Notes under the pieces: model-generated
The model's database searches: none
What the model was told of the DNA's origin: nothing
The model's input: only the letters and a program-made list of their open reading frames with translations
From: Desulfobacteraceae bacterium
GTDB taxonomy: Bacteria; Desulfobacterota; Desulfobacteria; Desulfobacterales; SURF-7
Assembly: GCA_003599865.1 (NCBI GenBank)
Contig: QZKS01000031.1
Coordinates: 1-64,000 of the forward strand
Reading direction: 5' to 3'
Length of the DNA stretch: 64,000 nucleotides
Part shown: one piece after another, positions 53,219 to 62,472 of the stretch
Layout: every line of letters begins with the position of its first letter
Position numbering within the stretch: the stretch's first letter is position 1
Program-made: the position numbers and the translations under genes

Positions 53219-53904
53219 ACATCGTCGATAAAAAAGAATTTTTTCTCGGTGCCGGCCTGCTTGCCGCGTTTTTTGTGGTCCTGGTGATATTCTTTTCACC
53301 GGTATTCGATGGCAAGAACGGCCTGGAGTATCTGGACAATCTGTACAATTCCATATCCAAGGGATCGGCCTATTATATCCCGGATTTGAAGAAAGAGGTC
53401 GGAGCCTATTCCGGAACATCCGTCAACCTGACCCTGATGATGGACAGTGATGAACAGGCCGACCAGACGGCCAAACTGTTCAATCAAGGCGGAGCGCTTG
53501 TCAATACCAATGGAAAGCAGCTCAGTATCGCGGGCGACCTGGCCGCGATCCTTGAAAACTGCCTTGTTGATTCGGACCTGATGTACGCCAATTCCGGTGA
53601 GCAGCTCAGCGCCAAATACGGTTATAACGAACGGCAGGTTATCTATAACTGGTGGAACGCCGGCAAGGAAATGGACAAATCGCTTTCCAAGCAGGAGCTG
53701 TTCAAGGAAGCGAAGATCGTCGGAACCGTCAATAAAAAAGCCGTTGAAACCGCATATAATTACTATAAGATCCAGCCTCAGAAAATTTCCGACAAATACG
53801 GCGTGGTGATTTTCTCTCTGGTCTTTTATGTGGTATATACACTCTGGTATGGGTTTGCCATCCTGTTCATGTTTGAAGGATGGGGACTGAAACTGGAGCA
53901 TTGA
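53215..53904 (+). CDS. Two-helix membrane protein paired with the TSUP permease
   Basis: The 229-residue protein has a membrane helix near each end (about 10-28 and 196-218) and a soluble region of about 165 residues between them, including QLSAKYGYNERQVIYNWWNAGKEMD. GGAGG precedes the start and the gene overlaps the TSUP stop by four bases. I do not recognise a family; tight coupling suggests that it is a partner or regulator of the permease. Confidence 0.75.
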   Translation: MNIVDKKEFFLGAGLLAAFFVVLVIFFSPVFDGKNGLEYLDNLYNSISKGSAYYIPDLKKEVGAYSGTSVNLTLMMDSDEQADQTAKLFNQGGALVNTNGKQLSIAGDLAAILENCLVDSDLMYANSGEQLSAKYGYNERQVIYNWWNAGKEMDKSLSKQELFKEAKIVGTVNKKAVETAYNYYKIQPQKISDKYGVVIFSLVFYVVYTLWYGFAILFMFEGWGLKLEH

Positions 53905-53916
53905 CATCACCAAAAA

Positions 53917-54034
53917 CCGGTGAAGCCGGAAAAGCAGGATATCCGGTTTCACCGGCAACCAAGCAGGTAAACATTGTCTTGCCGGACTTGATCCGGCAAC
54001 CAGTATCCACCTGGATTCCGGCGTTCGCCGGAAT
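53917..54034. repeat. Cluster of three GC-rich hairpins (REP-like)
   Basis: Three stems follow each other: CCGGTGAAGCCGGA with TCCGGTTTCACCGG (53917-53955), TTGCCGGA with TCCGGCAA (53979-53999), and ATTCCGGCG with CGCCGGAAT (54015-54034). It resembles the dispersed REP-like elements of related genomes. It may act as a terminator or mRNA stabiliser between two operons. Confidence 0.75.
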
Positions 54035-54087
54035 GACTGCGATCTCTGTTTCATTACCGAAGGAATATCCATAACGGGTTTTAAATC

Positions 54088-56697
54088 ATGGGCTTTTTTA
54101 ACCGCATTCAAAACTATTTTTCCTCAACCAAGGAAGGTCCCCTTCCTTCCGATGCGGAAGCCCTGCGTCTTGATTTCAAGGAGCGATATAACAATTTCAA
54201 ATTACTGATCAGCGCCAATAACAAGGCGCTTGAAATCATGGCCGATATCGAACGGACCCTCAAAGGCGATAAAACCTTCGGCATGGCGTATATCAAAGCC
54301 CGCTGCACAGCCGTTTCCGTCAATGTCTTCCGCATGATCCGAAAAATGGAAAGACTGGCGCCCGGCAAATACGAAGCGCTTCCGGAACGGTATAACGCCA
54401 TACAAAACGAGATCGGCAGCATCCTGTCCGAATCCCGGACTGTCCGGGATGACCGGCTGATCATTCCGCTTACGGACATCCATGTCGAACTGTCGGATAT
54501 CGTAGGCGGGAAAATGGCCAACCTTGGAGAGCTGAAAAACCGGATCGGCATGAACGTCCCGGATGGGTTCAGCATCACGGTTGCCGCCTATGATCTGTTT
54601 CTGAAGGACAATGACCTTCAGACTGAAATCGACCGGCGCATCCAGTCGGCGACACTGGAAAACATGGAAAACCTGGTGGCCCTCAGCGCGGAAATCCGTC
54701 AGCTGATCGTCCAGGGGAAAATGCCGTCGGTCCTGGCAAACGAAATCAATGAAGCGGTCCGGCAGCTTTCCGAAAAAAGCGATCAGCCGATCTACCTGGC
54801 CCTTCGCAGCAGCGCATTGGGAGAAGACGCCTCCGGCGCCTCTTTTGCCGGACAATACCACAGCATCCTCAATGTGAGCACGGAAAATATTTTCAGCGCC
54901 TACAAGGAGGTATTGTCAAGCAAATACGGGGTTCCCGCCCTCACCTATCGTCTGAACCGGGGCTTTCGGGATGAAGATATCGCCATGAGTGTGGCCTGTC
55001 TATGTATGGTGGATGCCGTATCCGGCGGCGTGGCCTATACCTGTAATCCTGTTTACCCCAGTGATCAATCCATTTTTATCAACGCTGCCTGGGGGTTACC
55101 CAAATCCGTCGTGGACGGCAGCATTTCCAGCGATCTGTTTGTGGTGTCCCGGACACCGGAAGTCAACATCATCCGTTCGGATATTGTCCATAAGGAAAGA
55201 AAATTCGTATGCTATCCGGAAGAAGGCGTATGCCGTATTGATCTGACCGGTGAGGATACCGCGGCAATGCCGTCTCTCACGCCCTCACAGATATTGAAAC
55301 TGGCGGAATTGGCCCTGAAAATCGAAGCCTATTACGGCTCTCCCCAGGATATCGAGTGGGCCCTGTCCAATGAAACATCAGCGGAATTTCATATCCTCCA
55401 GTGCCGTCCGATGCAGCAGATGAATCCGGAGGACAACCCCGGACGGGAAACAATCCACCTGCCGGACATGCCGGAAACGGCGATGGCAAGCGGCGGCATT
55501 ACGGCAAGTCCCGGGTCTGCATCCGGTCCCGCCTATATAGCGGAAAAAGCAGCTGATATTTTAGGTTTTCCCGACAATGCCGTTCTGTTTGTGCGGCAGG
55601 CCCTGCCCCAATGGGCGCCGCTTCTCGGCCGGGCCGCTGCCGTTGTAACGGAACAGGGCGGATTTGCCGGACACCTTGCCAATGTGGCCCGCGAATTCAG
55701 TGTTCCGGCCCTGTTCAGCCTCCCGGGCATGCTCGAAAAGGTCGAAACCGGAATGACGGTAACGGTAGACGCCGACGGCCTTTGCGTGCATCACGGGCGT
55801 ATTGAATCCCTGCTGACGAACCGGAAAGCATCCCATTTCCTGATGCTCGACAGCCCGGTTCACCGAATGCTGCAAAGGGTCAGCCGTCATATCGTGCCCC
55901 TGAATCTGCTGGATCCGGATTCGCCGGACTTCCGGCCCCGCATGTGCACGACCCTTCATGATATCACCCGTTTCATTCATGAAAAATCGGTTCAGGAAAT
56001 GTTCAACTTCGGCATGAATCATCATTTCCCGGAAAAAACCGCCAAACAGCTGTATTACAAAGTTCCCATGCAATGGTGGATATTGAATCTGGATGACGGC
56101 TTCCATGCGGAGGTCAAGGGGAAATATGTAAAAATCGACAACATTGCATCCGTCCCCATGCTGGCCCTTTGGGAGGGAATCATCGCCGTACCCTGGGAAG
56201 GCCCGCCGCCCATTGACGGAAAAGGGTTGCTGTCGGTCATGTTTCAGGCAACGGCCAATCCCCATCTGAACACCGGCACACGCTCCAAATATGCGGAACG
56301 GAATTATTTCATGATATCCAGGCAATATTGCAGCCTCAGCTCGCGTCTGGGATTTCACTTCTCCATACTGGAAACCTCTGTGAGTGAACGGGCTGCCGAA
56401 AACTATATCAGTTTCCGGTTTAAAGGCGGCGCTGCGGATCAGGACCGCCGCACCCGCCGGGTTCGGTTTCTGGGAGAGCTTCTGGCAGAATTCGGATTCC
56501 GTTCGGACATTCAATCCGATCATCTGCATGCCCGGCTGGAAGGAGTGGATGCCGGTGTGATCACCGCCCGTCTGAAAATGATCGGGTACCTGATCCTGCA
56601 CACGAGGCAGCTGGACATGATCATGTCCAAACCGGCAATGGTATTGCGATACCATGATAAATTCAGAAACGACATTGAAAAGATAATGAACTCATGA
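54088..56697 (+). CDS. PEP-synthase-like protein without the PEP/pyruvate barrel
   Basis: The 869-residue protein has a helical N-terminus (about 1-120), a PPDK-type nucleotide-binding domain (about 130-460, with SDIVGGKMANLGEL and RSSALGEDASGASFAGQYHS) and the swivelling phosphohistidine domain (about 470-590). The phospho-acceptor is H529 in TEQGGFAGHLANVAREF. True PEP synthase continues with a TIM barrel that binds PEP or pyruvate. Here the last 275 residues are different, with no recognised motifs. It may therefore pass phosphate from ATP to another acceptor. It is the first gene of an operon with a kinase and a sigma54 activator, and overlaps the kinase by four bases. Confidence 0.82.
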   Translation: MGFFNRIQNYFSSTKEGPLPSDAEALRLDFKERYNNFKLLISANNKALEIMADIERTLKGDKTFGMAYIKARCTAVSVNVFRMIRKMERLAPGKYEALPERYNAIQNEIGSILSESRTVRDDRLIIPLTDIHVELSDIVGGKMANLGELKNRIGMNVPDGFSITVAAYDLFLKDNDLQTEIDRRIQSATLENMENLVALSAEIRQLIVQGKMPSVLANEINEAVRQLSEKSDQPIYLALRSSALGEDASGASFAGQYHSILNVSTENIFSAYKEVLSSKYGVPALTYRLNRGFRDEDIAMSVACLCMVDAVSGGVAYTCNPVYPSDQSIFINAAWGLPKSVVDGSISSDLFVVSRTPEVNIIRSDIVHKERKFVCYPEEGVCRIDLTGEDTAAMPSLTPSQILKLAELALKIEAYYGSPQDIEWALSNETSAEFHILQCRPMQQMNPEDNPGRETIHLPDMPETAMASGGITASPGSASGPAYIAEKAADILGFPDNAVLFVRQALPQWAPLLGRAAAVVTEQGGFAGHLANVAREFSVPALFSLPGMLEKVETGMTVTVDADGLCVHHGRIESLLTNRKASHFLMLDSPVHRMLQRVSRHIVPLNLLDPDSPDFRPRMCTTLHDITRFIHEKSVQEMFNFGMNHHFPEKTAKQLYYKVPMQWWILNLDDGFHAEVKGKYVKIDNIASVPMLALWEGIIAVPWEGPPPIDGKGLLSVMFQATANPHLNTGTRSKYAERNYFMISRQYCSLSSRLGFHFSILETSVSERAAENYISFRFKGGAADQDRRTRRVRFLGELLAEFGFRSDIQSDHLHARLEGVDAGVITARLKMIGYLILHTRQLDMIMSKPAMVLRYHDKFRNDIEKIMNS

Positions 56698-57476
56698 ACC
56701 AATCCCACGATGCGGAAAAACCAGACCCGGCAGGAGAAGCCGGCAATCCATCCATGGATAGCGGTGAAACCAGTTTGCAGCTGCAATTACAGCATGCCGA
56801 ACGCCTGGCCACCGTAGGACAGCTGGCGGCCGGAATTGCCCATGAATTGAACGGACCGCTGGGCAATATCCTGGGATATGCGCAGCTGGCATCCAAGCAG
56901 CCGGATCTGCCGGATCAGGTGTATTCGGATCTGGACCATATTGTGCGGTCTGCCTTGTATGCGCGGGAGATTGTCAAAAAAGTGATGCTGTTCAGCCGTC
57001 AGGTCCCTCCTCTCCGGGAATCCGTCTGCCTGAATCAGATTGTCCGGGACGGACTGTATCTGACGGAACCCCTGCTGTCCAAAAGCCGGGTGAAGACAAT
57101 CTGTCAATTCTGCGAGGATTTACCGCCGATGAACGGAGACCCGGGGCAGTTGCGGCAGGTGATTGTCAACCTCATCGTCAATGCGGTCCAGGCAATGCCG
57201 GATGGCGGTGAAATTGTCATCGGAACCGCCCGGGAAGAAGGGGCAAGGATGATGACCATAAGAGACAACGGACGGGGAATGGATGAGAAAACACGGAAAA
57301 AGTGTTTTCTGCCGTTTTTTACAACAAAGGATATTGATCAAGGGACCGGGCTCGGGCTTTCGGTCGTACATGGAATTGTCCAGGCACATGGCGGCCGCAT
57401 AACAGTTGCGAGCAAGCCCAATGCCGGAACAACATTTACGCTATGGTTTCCATTGACAGGTCAAAAAGATGAATGA
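56694..57476 (+). CDS. Soluble sensor-less histidine kinase
   Basis: The 260-residue protein is almost only a kinase core: a 35-residue N-terminus, the H-box AAGIAHELNGPLGNILGY (phospho-His near residue 49), and a HATPase domain with NAVQAMPDGG, DNGRGMD and GTGLGLSVVHGIVQAHGG. It has no membrane helix or PAS domain, so input probably comes from a partner, the upstream PEP-synthase-like protein being the obvious candidate. It overlaps both neighbours. Confidence 0.92.
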   Translation: MNQSHDAEKPDPAGEAGNPSMDSGETSLQLQLQHAERLATVGQLAAGIAHELNGPLGNILGYAQLASKQPDLPDQVYSDLDHIVRSALYAREIVKKVMLFSRQVPPLRESVCLNQIVRDGLYLTEPLLSKSRVKTICQFCEDLPPMNGDPGQLRQVIVNLIVNAVQAMPDGGEIVIGTAREEGARMMTIRDNGRGMDEKTRKKCFLPFFTTKDIDQGTGLGLSVVHGIVQAHGGRITVASKPNAGTTFTLWFPLTGQKDE

Positions 57477-58830
57477 AGCCAGAACCTATAAGATTCTCAT
57501 TGTGGATGACTCCATCCATACCCAGGAAGTGGTTCAGCGCAATCTGACCTCAGCCGGATATGACGCTTATTCCTGTGAAAGTGTCGAAGATGCCGTACGA
57601 TTTTTATCCGACAGCACTATTGATCTGGTGATAACGGATGTCAAAATGCCCGGCAGGAGCGGTCATGATCTGGTGAAACATGTCCGGGATCATTACAGTG
57701 ACGTTGGAATCATGATGATGACCGGTTATCCCGACATCGCAGATGCCGTCCGGGCCGTCAAGGACGGTGCTGCCGAATACCTTGTCAAACCATTTACGGA
57801 TGAGGAACTGCTGTCGGCTGTCCACCGGATGATTGAAAAAATATCCCGAAGGCAAACGGTACGAACCGATCGGGAGCCGGACCGGTCATATGGCATTATC
57901 GGCGCTTCCGCCGGCATGCAGAAGGTTTTTCATCGAATCGAAAAAGCCTCCGCGACCAACGCAACCGTGTTGATATCCGGTGACAGCGGAACCGGCAAAG
58001 AGCTGGTGGCCAGAGCCATTCACTATAACAGCAAACGGAGGAACGCACCTTTTGTGACCGTCAACTGCACGGCAATACCGGAAAGCCTTCTGGAAAGCGA
58101 ATTGTTCGGGCACATGAAAGGTTCATTCACCGGTGCCAACGAAACCCGGAAAGGTTTTTTCCAGGTCGCCGATCAGGGAACCATCTTTCTGGATGAAATC
58201 GGTGATGCCAGCCCGAATCTGCAAGCCAAACTGCTGCGCGTCATGCAAAACAAGGAAATTCGCATGGTCGGAGCCGGTATGCAGGTTCAGGTGGATACGC
58301 GCATTATCGCCGCCACACATAAAAATCTGGCAGCCCTTGTGGAAAAAAAACTGTTTCGGGAAGATCTGTTCTATCGTCTGAATGTCATCGACATCCACAT
58401 ACCGCCTCTCCGGGAACGGGAGGATGATATGCTGATGATGATCAACACCTATGTCAACAAATTTGCCCGGGAGATGGACCGGACCCCGCCGGCCTTTTCC
58501 GACAATACACTGGCTGTTCTGAAAAATTATTCCTGGCCCGGAAATGTGCGGGAGCTGGAAAACCTGATCCAGAAGCTGGTCGTCATCGTTGACGGGGATG
58601 TCATCCGTACCAGTGATCTGCCGGAGAATATGCGATTCAACATCGGGCAGTCCCAGAAGCAGCACCGCAAACTCGATGATGTGATCAATGACCATATCCG
58701 GGACATCCTGACCAGTGTCAATGGAAACAAAACACTGGCGGCAACGATTCTGGGGGTTGACCGGAAAACCCTGCGGATGCGCCTGCGTAAAATGGAAACG
58801 CCCGATAGGCCGGAAACGGATACCGGATAA
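57469..58830 (+). CDS. NtrC-family sigma54 activator
   Basis: The 453-residue protein has a receiver (phospho-Asp D57, Lys in LVKPF), an AAA+ domain with Walker A GDSGTGKE (171-178), the sigma54 loop as GSFTGA (218-223), Walker B FLDEIG (240-245), and a Fis-type helix-turn-helix (NKTLAATILGVDRKTLRMRL, near 420-440). It overlaps the kinase gene by eight bases, which marks them as a cognate pair. The two sigma54 promoters at 48.3 and 48.8 kb are its closest candidate targets. Confidence 0.95.
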   Translation: MNEARTYKILIVDDSIHTQEVVQRNLTSAGYDAYSCESVEDAVRFLSDSTIDLVITDVKMPGRSGHDLVKHVRDHYSDVGIMMMTGYPDIADAVRAVKDGAAEYLVKPFTDEELLSAVHRMIEKISRRQTVRTDREPDRSYGIIGASAGMQKVFHRIEKASATNATVLISGDSGTGKELVARAIHYNSKRRNAPFVTVNCTAIPESLLESELFGHMKGSFTGANETRKGFFQVADQGTIFLDEIGDASPNLQAKLLRVMQNKEIRMVGAGMQVQVDTRIIAATHKNLAALVEKKLFREDLFYRLNVIDIHIPPLREREDDMLMMINTYVNKFAREMDRTPPAFSDNTLAVLKNYSWPGNVRELENLIQKLVVIVDGDVIRTSDLPENMRFNIGQSQKQHRKLDDVINDHIRDILTSVNGNKTLAATILGVDRKTLRMRLRKMETPDRPETDTG

Positions 58831-59051
58831 AGCCGCGAATTTTTTCACGCCCTCTGCCTGCCCGATTAATAACTTGATCTATTTTCACAGGATATGTTAT
58901 GAATAGCCATAACATGTATCATCCTTCCTGATATTCCGGCTCTGCGAATACCAAGAAATCATAAATCGATGTTTTGATGAAGCTGTTTGTATTCACATGA
59001 AAAAGTATTTTTTTTCGGGGTCGTCAACACGTTATCGTTCCGGGAGACAAT

Positions 59052-59798
59052 ATGAAATGGTTTGTTCTTTTTCTTTTTTTCTGTTCTCTGCTTCTCGTTG
59101 AGACAGCGCAAACCGAAACGTTAACCGTCTTGTACCTGGAAAGACCGCCCTATTATTTTACCGTTAATGGACGGGCCGAGGGTTTTCTGGTCAAGCTTAC
59201 CCGAAAACTGTTTCTGGAAGCGGATATTCCGGTGACGTTTTCTGAAATGCCGCCCAAGAGAATCATCAAAATGATCAAAAGCAAAAAGGGAAATTTCTGC
59301 TCCATCGGCTGGTTTAAAAACCCGGAAAGAGAAACGTTCGCAAAATTCAGCCTGCCGATCTATCAAAACAAGCCGATTGTCATTCTGACTACCAAAAACC
59401 AACAGGAACGATTTCAGCCATACCGAACGCTGAAAGAAGTGTTTTCCGATAAAACAATCGTTCTGGGCATCATGAGTGAATTCTCGTATGGTTCCTACAT
59501 AGACGATCTCATAAAAAACGACCCGCCTTCAAACATTGAGATTACGAGCAAACAATCCATGATTCCGGGATTGATTGTTAAAAAAAGAGCGGCTTTCATG
59601 CTGGTATCACCGGAAGAGGTTGAAACACTTCTTCAAGCTGAAGGCCATAACCCGGATGACTTTTTATCCATTACTATGCCGGACATCCCCGCGGGAAATG
59701 AAAGATACCTGATGTTCAGCAAAGGCGTCAGTGACGAAACCATTGAAAAAATCAACCAGACCATCCGGAAACATGTTTTTCCATCCATGAGCGAATGA
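59052..59798 (+). CDS. Family 3 periplasmic solute-binding protein (sensor-type) 1
   Basis: The 248-residue protein has a signal peptide (about 1-19) and a SBP_bac_3 fold (TLTVLYLERPPYYF, GFLVKLTRKLF, FAKFSLPIYQNKPIVILT). Such proteins normally feed amino-acid ABC transporters, but no permease or ATPase gene is near. It lies upstream of another binding protein and a membrane kinase, so ligand sensing is more likely. A GGGAG site precedes the ATG. Confidence 0.82.
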   Translation: MKWFVLFLFFCSLLLVETAQTETLTVLYLERPPYYFTVNGRAEGFLVKLTRKLFLEADIPVTFSEMPPKRIIKMIKSKKGNFCSIGWFKNPERETFAKFSLPIYQNKPIVILTTKNQQERFQPYRTLKEVFSDKTIVLGIMSEFSYGSYIDDLIKNDPPSNIEITSKQSMIPGLIVKKRAAFMLVSPEEVETLLQAEGHNPDDFLSITMPDIPAGNERYLMFSKGVSDETIEKINQTIRKHVFPSMSE

Positions 59799-59808
59799 GG
59801 CCGCCAAA

Positions 59809-60519
59809 ATGAAATCCTGTCTATTTTTCATCCTTTGTTTTCTGATCACCGCCCCCTTGTCTGCACAGGAGCTTTTGATCTATACGGAGAACAATCCGCC
59901 GGCCAGCTATATGATTGATGACCGGCTCGAAGGGAACGCCGTGGAAGTCGTCCGCAAAATCCTTCATCAACTCGGCCGGCCGGATACCATCGAACTTGTC
60001 CCCTGGGCAAGGGGTTATAATCTGGCGCTGAAACAGCCGAATGTGGCGCTTTTTTCAACAACCAGATTGCCGGAGCGCGAAAAACTGTTTAAATGGGTCG
60101 GCCCTCTTTATTCCCAGACATGGATTTTGTATAAGAAAACAGGAAATCCGATCAAAATCCGTTCTCTGGATGATGCAAAAAGGGTTGATCGAATCGGAAC
60201 ATACCGAAAGGATGCCAAAAAAATGTTTCTTGAAAAAAACGGTTTTGCCAACCTGGTCGAAACAACCGACAATACGACCAATATCCGGCATTTATTAAAT
60301 GGCAATATCGACCTGTGGATCAGTTCCGATTATAATATGCCGTACATTGCCAACCAGGCAGGCGTCGACCCGAAAAAACTCGAGAGTGCCTACAGCATCC
60401 AATCGGTCGACAATTACATTGTGTTCTCCCTTCAGACACCGGATTCAATTGTTCAAGCCTGGCAGCAAGCACTGGACAGGATTCAAAAAAAAGACAGCTC
60501 ACACGCGATCCAAAAATAA
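59809..60519 (+). CDS. Family 3 periplasmic solute-binding protein (sensor-type) 2
   Basis: The 236-residue protein has a signal peptide (about 1-19, ending LSAQE) and the SBP_bac_3 pattern (LLIYTENNPPASYMIDDRLEG, ALFSTTRLPEREKLFKWVGP, DLWISSDYN). It is about a quarter identical by eye to many orphan binding proteins of this group. It is 10 bases after the first binding protein and 11 bases before the kinase, with no transporter genes. Confidence 0.85.
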   Translation: MKSCLFFILCFLITAPLSAQELLIYTENNPPASYMIDDRLEGNAVEVVRKILHQLGRPDTIELVPWARGYNLALKQPNVALFSTTRLPEREKLFKWVGPLYSQTWILYKKTGNPIKIRSLDDAKRVDRIGTYRKDAKKMFLEKNGFANLVETTDNTTNIRHLLNGNIDLWISSDYNMPYIANQAGVDPKKLESAYSIQSVDNYIVFSLQTPDSIVQAWQQALDRIQKKDSSHAIQK

Positions 60520-60530
60520 AATATAATCAT

Positions 60531-62435
60531 ATGAAAACCGTATTCCGCAACATACCCGGTTTCAAAATCCGCTCCATTTCCAAAGAGATTACCCTCAGCC
60601 TGATTTCCCTGCTGATCCTGGTGGAAGGCTTGCTGATGCTGATCATCTATTACCAGCAATCTTCCTTTCTGATGGATGAACTGCATCGAAAAGCGGAAAA
60701 CTATTCCGTCAACCTGGGAAAGGTTCTCATCGTACCCATATGGGAATACAACACGGAACAGATATCCAAAATCGGGTCCGGTTATATGGAAAACGAACTG
60801 ATTCATGAATTGAAAGTGACCGATATTATGGGTGAGGTTCTGTATTATGCCCAGAAGAACCGTTCCCCCGGCAAGCAATTCTCACGCATCATCGACATTC
60901 ATTTCAGGGGGAAAATCATCGGAAAGGCCGAACTGACCCTTTCCATGGATAAATACAGCGATGAATTATCCCGGCTGAGAAATTCGATCTTCCTGATTTT
61001 CAGCGTGTCTCTCATCGTCATTATGATTGCCACAGGCTTTCTCCTTCGAATACTGATCAGCAGACCCCTCGGTATCCTGAAAAAAGGCATTGATGGAATT
61101 GCCGACGGCGACTATTCACAGAAGCTGGACGATATCCGGCATAACGAACTGACCGGAATTGCGGAAAGATTCAATGAAATGGCGGCCAGGATCAAAAGCC
61201 GGGAAATATTGTTGAAGAATGAAGTGGAAGATCGGAAGGCCGCCCAGGAAAAACTGAAAAAAAGTGAGGCCCGTTACAGAATTCTCTTTGAATCCTCCAG
61301 TGATGCCATTCTGATCATGCAGAATGACATCATTGTCGACTGCAATCATAAAGCAATGGAACTGTTCGGCCATAAACGTGATGGTATGATCGGAAACAAA
61401 CCCTATATCCTTTCCCCGGAGGTTCAGCCGGATCAGAAAAGATCGGAACCCGAAGCAATGGCAAAAATCAATCTGGTTGTTTCCGGGAAACCGCAGCTGT
61501 TCGAATGGCGTCATCAGAAACAGGATGGTACATTATTTGACGCCGAAGTCAGCCTGACAGCCATTGAACTGGAGTCATCCGTCTATATCCAGGCAATCGT
61601 CAGGGACATCAGTGAACGGAAACGCACCCAGGAAATCATGGTCCAGACGGAAAAAATGATGTCCGTCGGCGGACTGGCTGCCGGCATGGCACACGAAATC
61701 AACAACCCGCTGGCCGGAATCCTTCAAAATGCCCAGGTGATGATCAACCGGTTGGACAGCCGGATGGAAAAAAACAGGATCACGGCCGAAGAATGCGGCA
61801 CAACCATTGAAGCGGTTAATGAATATACGATCAGGAGAGGGATCGGACGCATGCTGGACTCCATCGTGGAATCCGGGAAGCGCGCGGCAAAAATAGTGGA
61901 TAATATGCTTTCCTTCAGCCGGAAAAGCGATTCGCAGTTTATGCCGACCGATTTGAAACAGCTTGTGGATAACACCCTTGAAATTGCCGCAACCGACTAT
62001 GATCTCAAGAAAAAGTATGATTTCCGCCGGATCCGAATCATCAGAGAATATGCGGCGGACATGCCCGACGTGATGTGCCATCAAAGTCAGATCCAGCAGG
62101 TTCTGTTAAACATCCTGAACAACGGTGCCCAATCCATGGCGGAAAGCAATCGGGAAAAGGGAATACAATCTGTTTTTATCCTTCGATTACAGCATGATGC
62201 AAGATGGGCATATATTGAAATTACAGACAACGGTCCCGGCATGAAGGAGGATCAGCAAAAACGGATTTTTGAACCTTTTTTTACCACGAAAAGTCCAAAG
62301 GAAGGGACAGGGCTTGGCTTGTCCGTATCCTATTTCATTATCACTGAAAATCACAAGGGGACACTGACTGTAGAATCGGAACCTGGAAAAGGAACCCGGT
62401 TTACGATCAAGCTGCCTTGTTCCGGAAAACGCTGA
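60531..62435 (+). CDS. Membrane histidine kinase with HAMP and PAS
   Basis: The 634-residue kinase has a membrane helix near 20-45, a periplasmic domain of about 115 residues, a second helix (about 155-180), HAMP (about 182-235; SRPLGILKKGIDGIADGDYSQKLDD), a PAS domain (about 245-365), the H-box GMAHEINNPLAGILQ and a HATPase ending GTGLGLSVSYFIITENHKG. Its periplasmic part is short, which fits input from the separate binding proteins encoded just upstream. No cognate regulator gene follows directly. Confidence 0.92.
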   Translation: MKTVFRNIPGFKIRSISKEITLSLISLLILVEGLLMLIIYYQQSSFLMDELHRKAENYSVNLGKVLIVPIWEYNTEQISKIGSGYMENELIHELKVTDIMGEVLYYAQKNRSPGKQFSRIIDIHFRGKIIGKAELTLSMDKYSDELSRLRNSIFLIFSVSLIVIMIATGFLLRILISRPLGILKKGIDGIADGDYSQKLDDIRHNELTGIAERFNEMAARIKSREILLKNEVEDRKAAQEKLKKSEARYRILFESSSDAILIMQNDIIVDCNHKAMELFGHKRDGMIGNKPYILSPEVQPDQKRSEPEAMAKINLVVSGKPQLFEWRHQKQDGTLFDAEVSLTAIELESSVYIQAIVRDISERKRTQEIMVQTEKMMSVGGLAAGMAHEINNPLAGILQNAQVMINRLDSRMEKNRITAEECGTTIEAVNEYTIRRGIGRMLDSIVESGKRAAKIVDNMLSFSRKSDSQFMPTDLKQLVDNTLEIAATDYDLKKKYDFRRIRIIREYAADMPDVMCHQSQIQQVLLNILNNGAQSMAESNREKGIQSVFILRLQHDARWAYIEITDNGPGMKEDQQKRIFEPFFTTKSPKEGTGLGLSVSYFIITENHKGTLTVESEPGKGTRFTIKLPCSGKR

Positions 62436-62472
62436 CCTGTTTTCACCGGCATCTTCACAAGAGAGGTATCCT

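Noticed and set aside
53296-54111. Minus-strand frame of 271 codons across the two-helix protein and hairpin cluster
   Set aside because: Its end includes the typical translation of a repeat (RRTPESRWI) and its body is antisense to a coupled gene.
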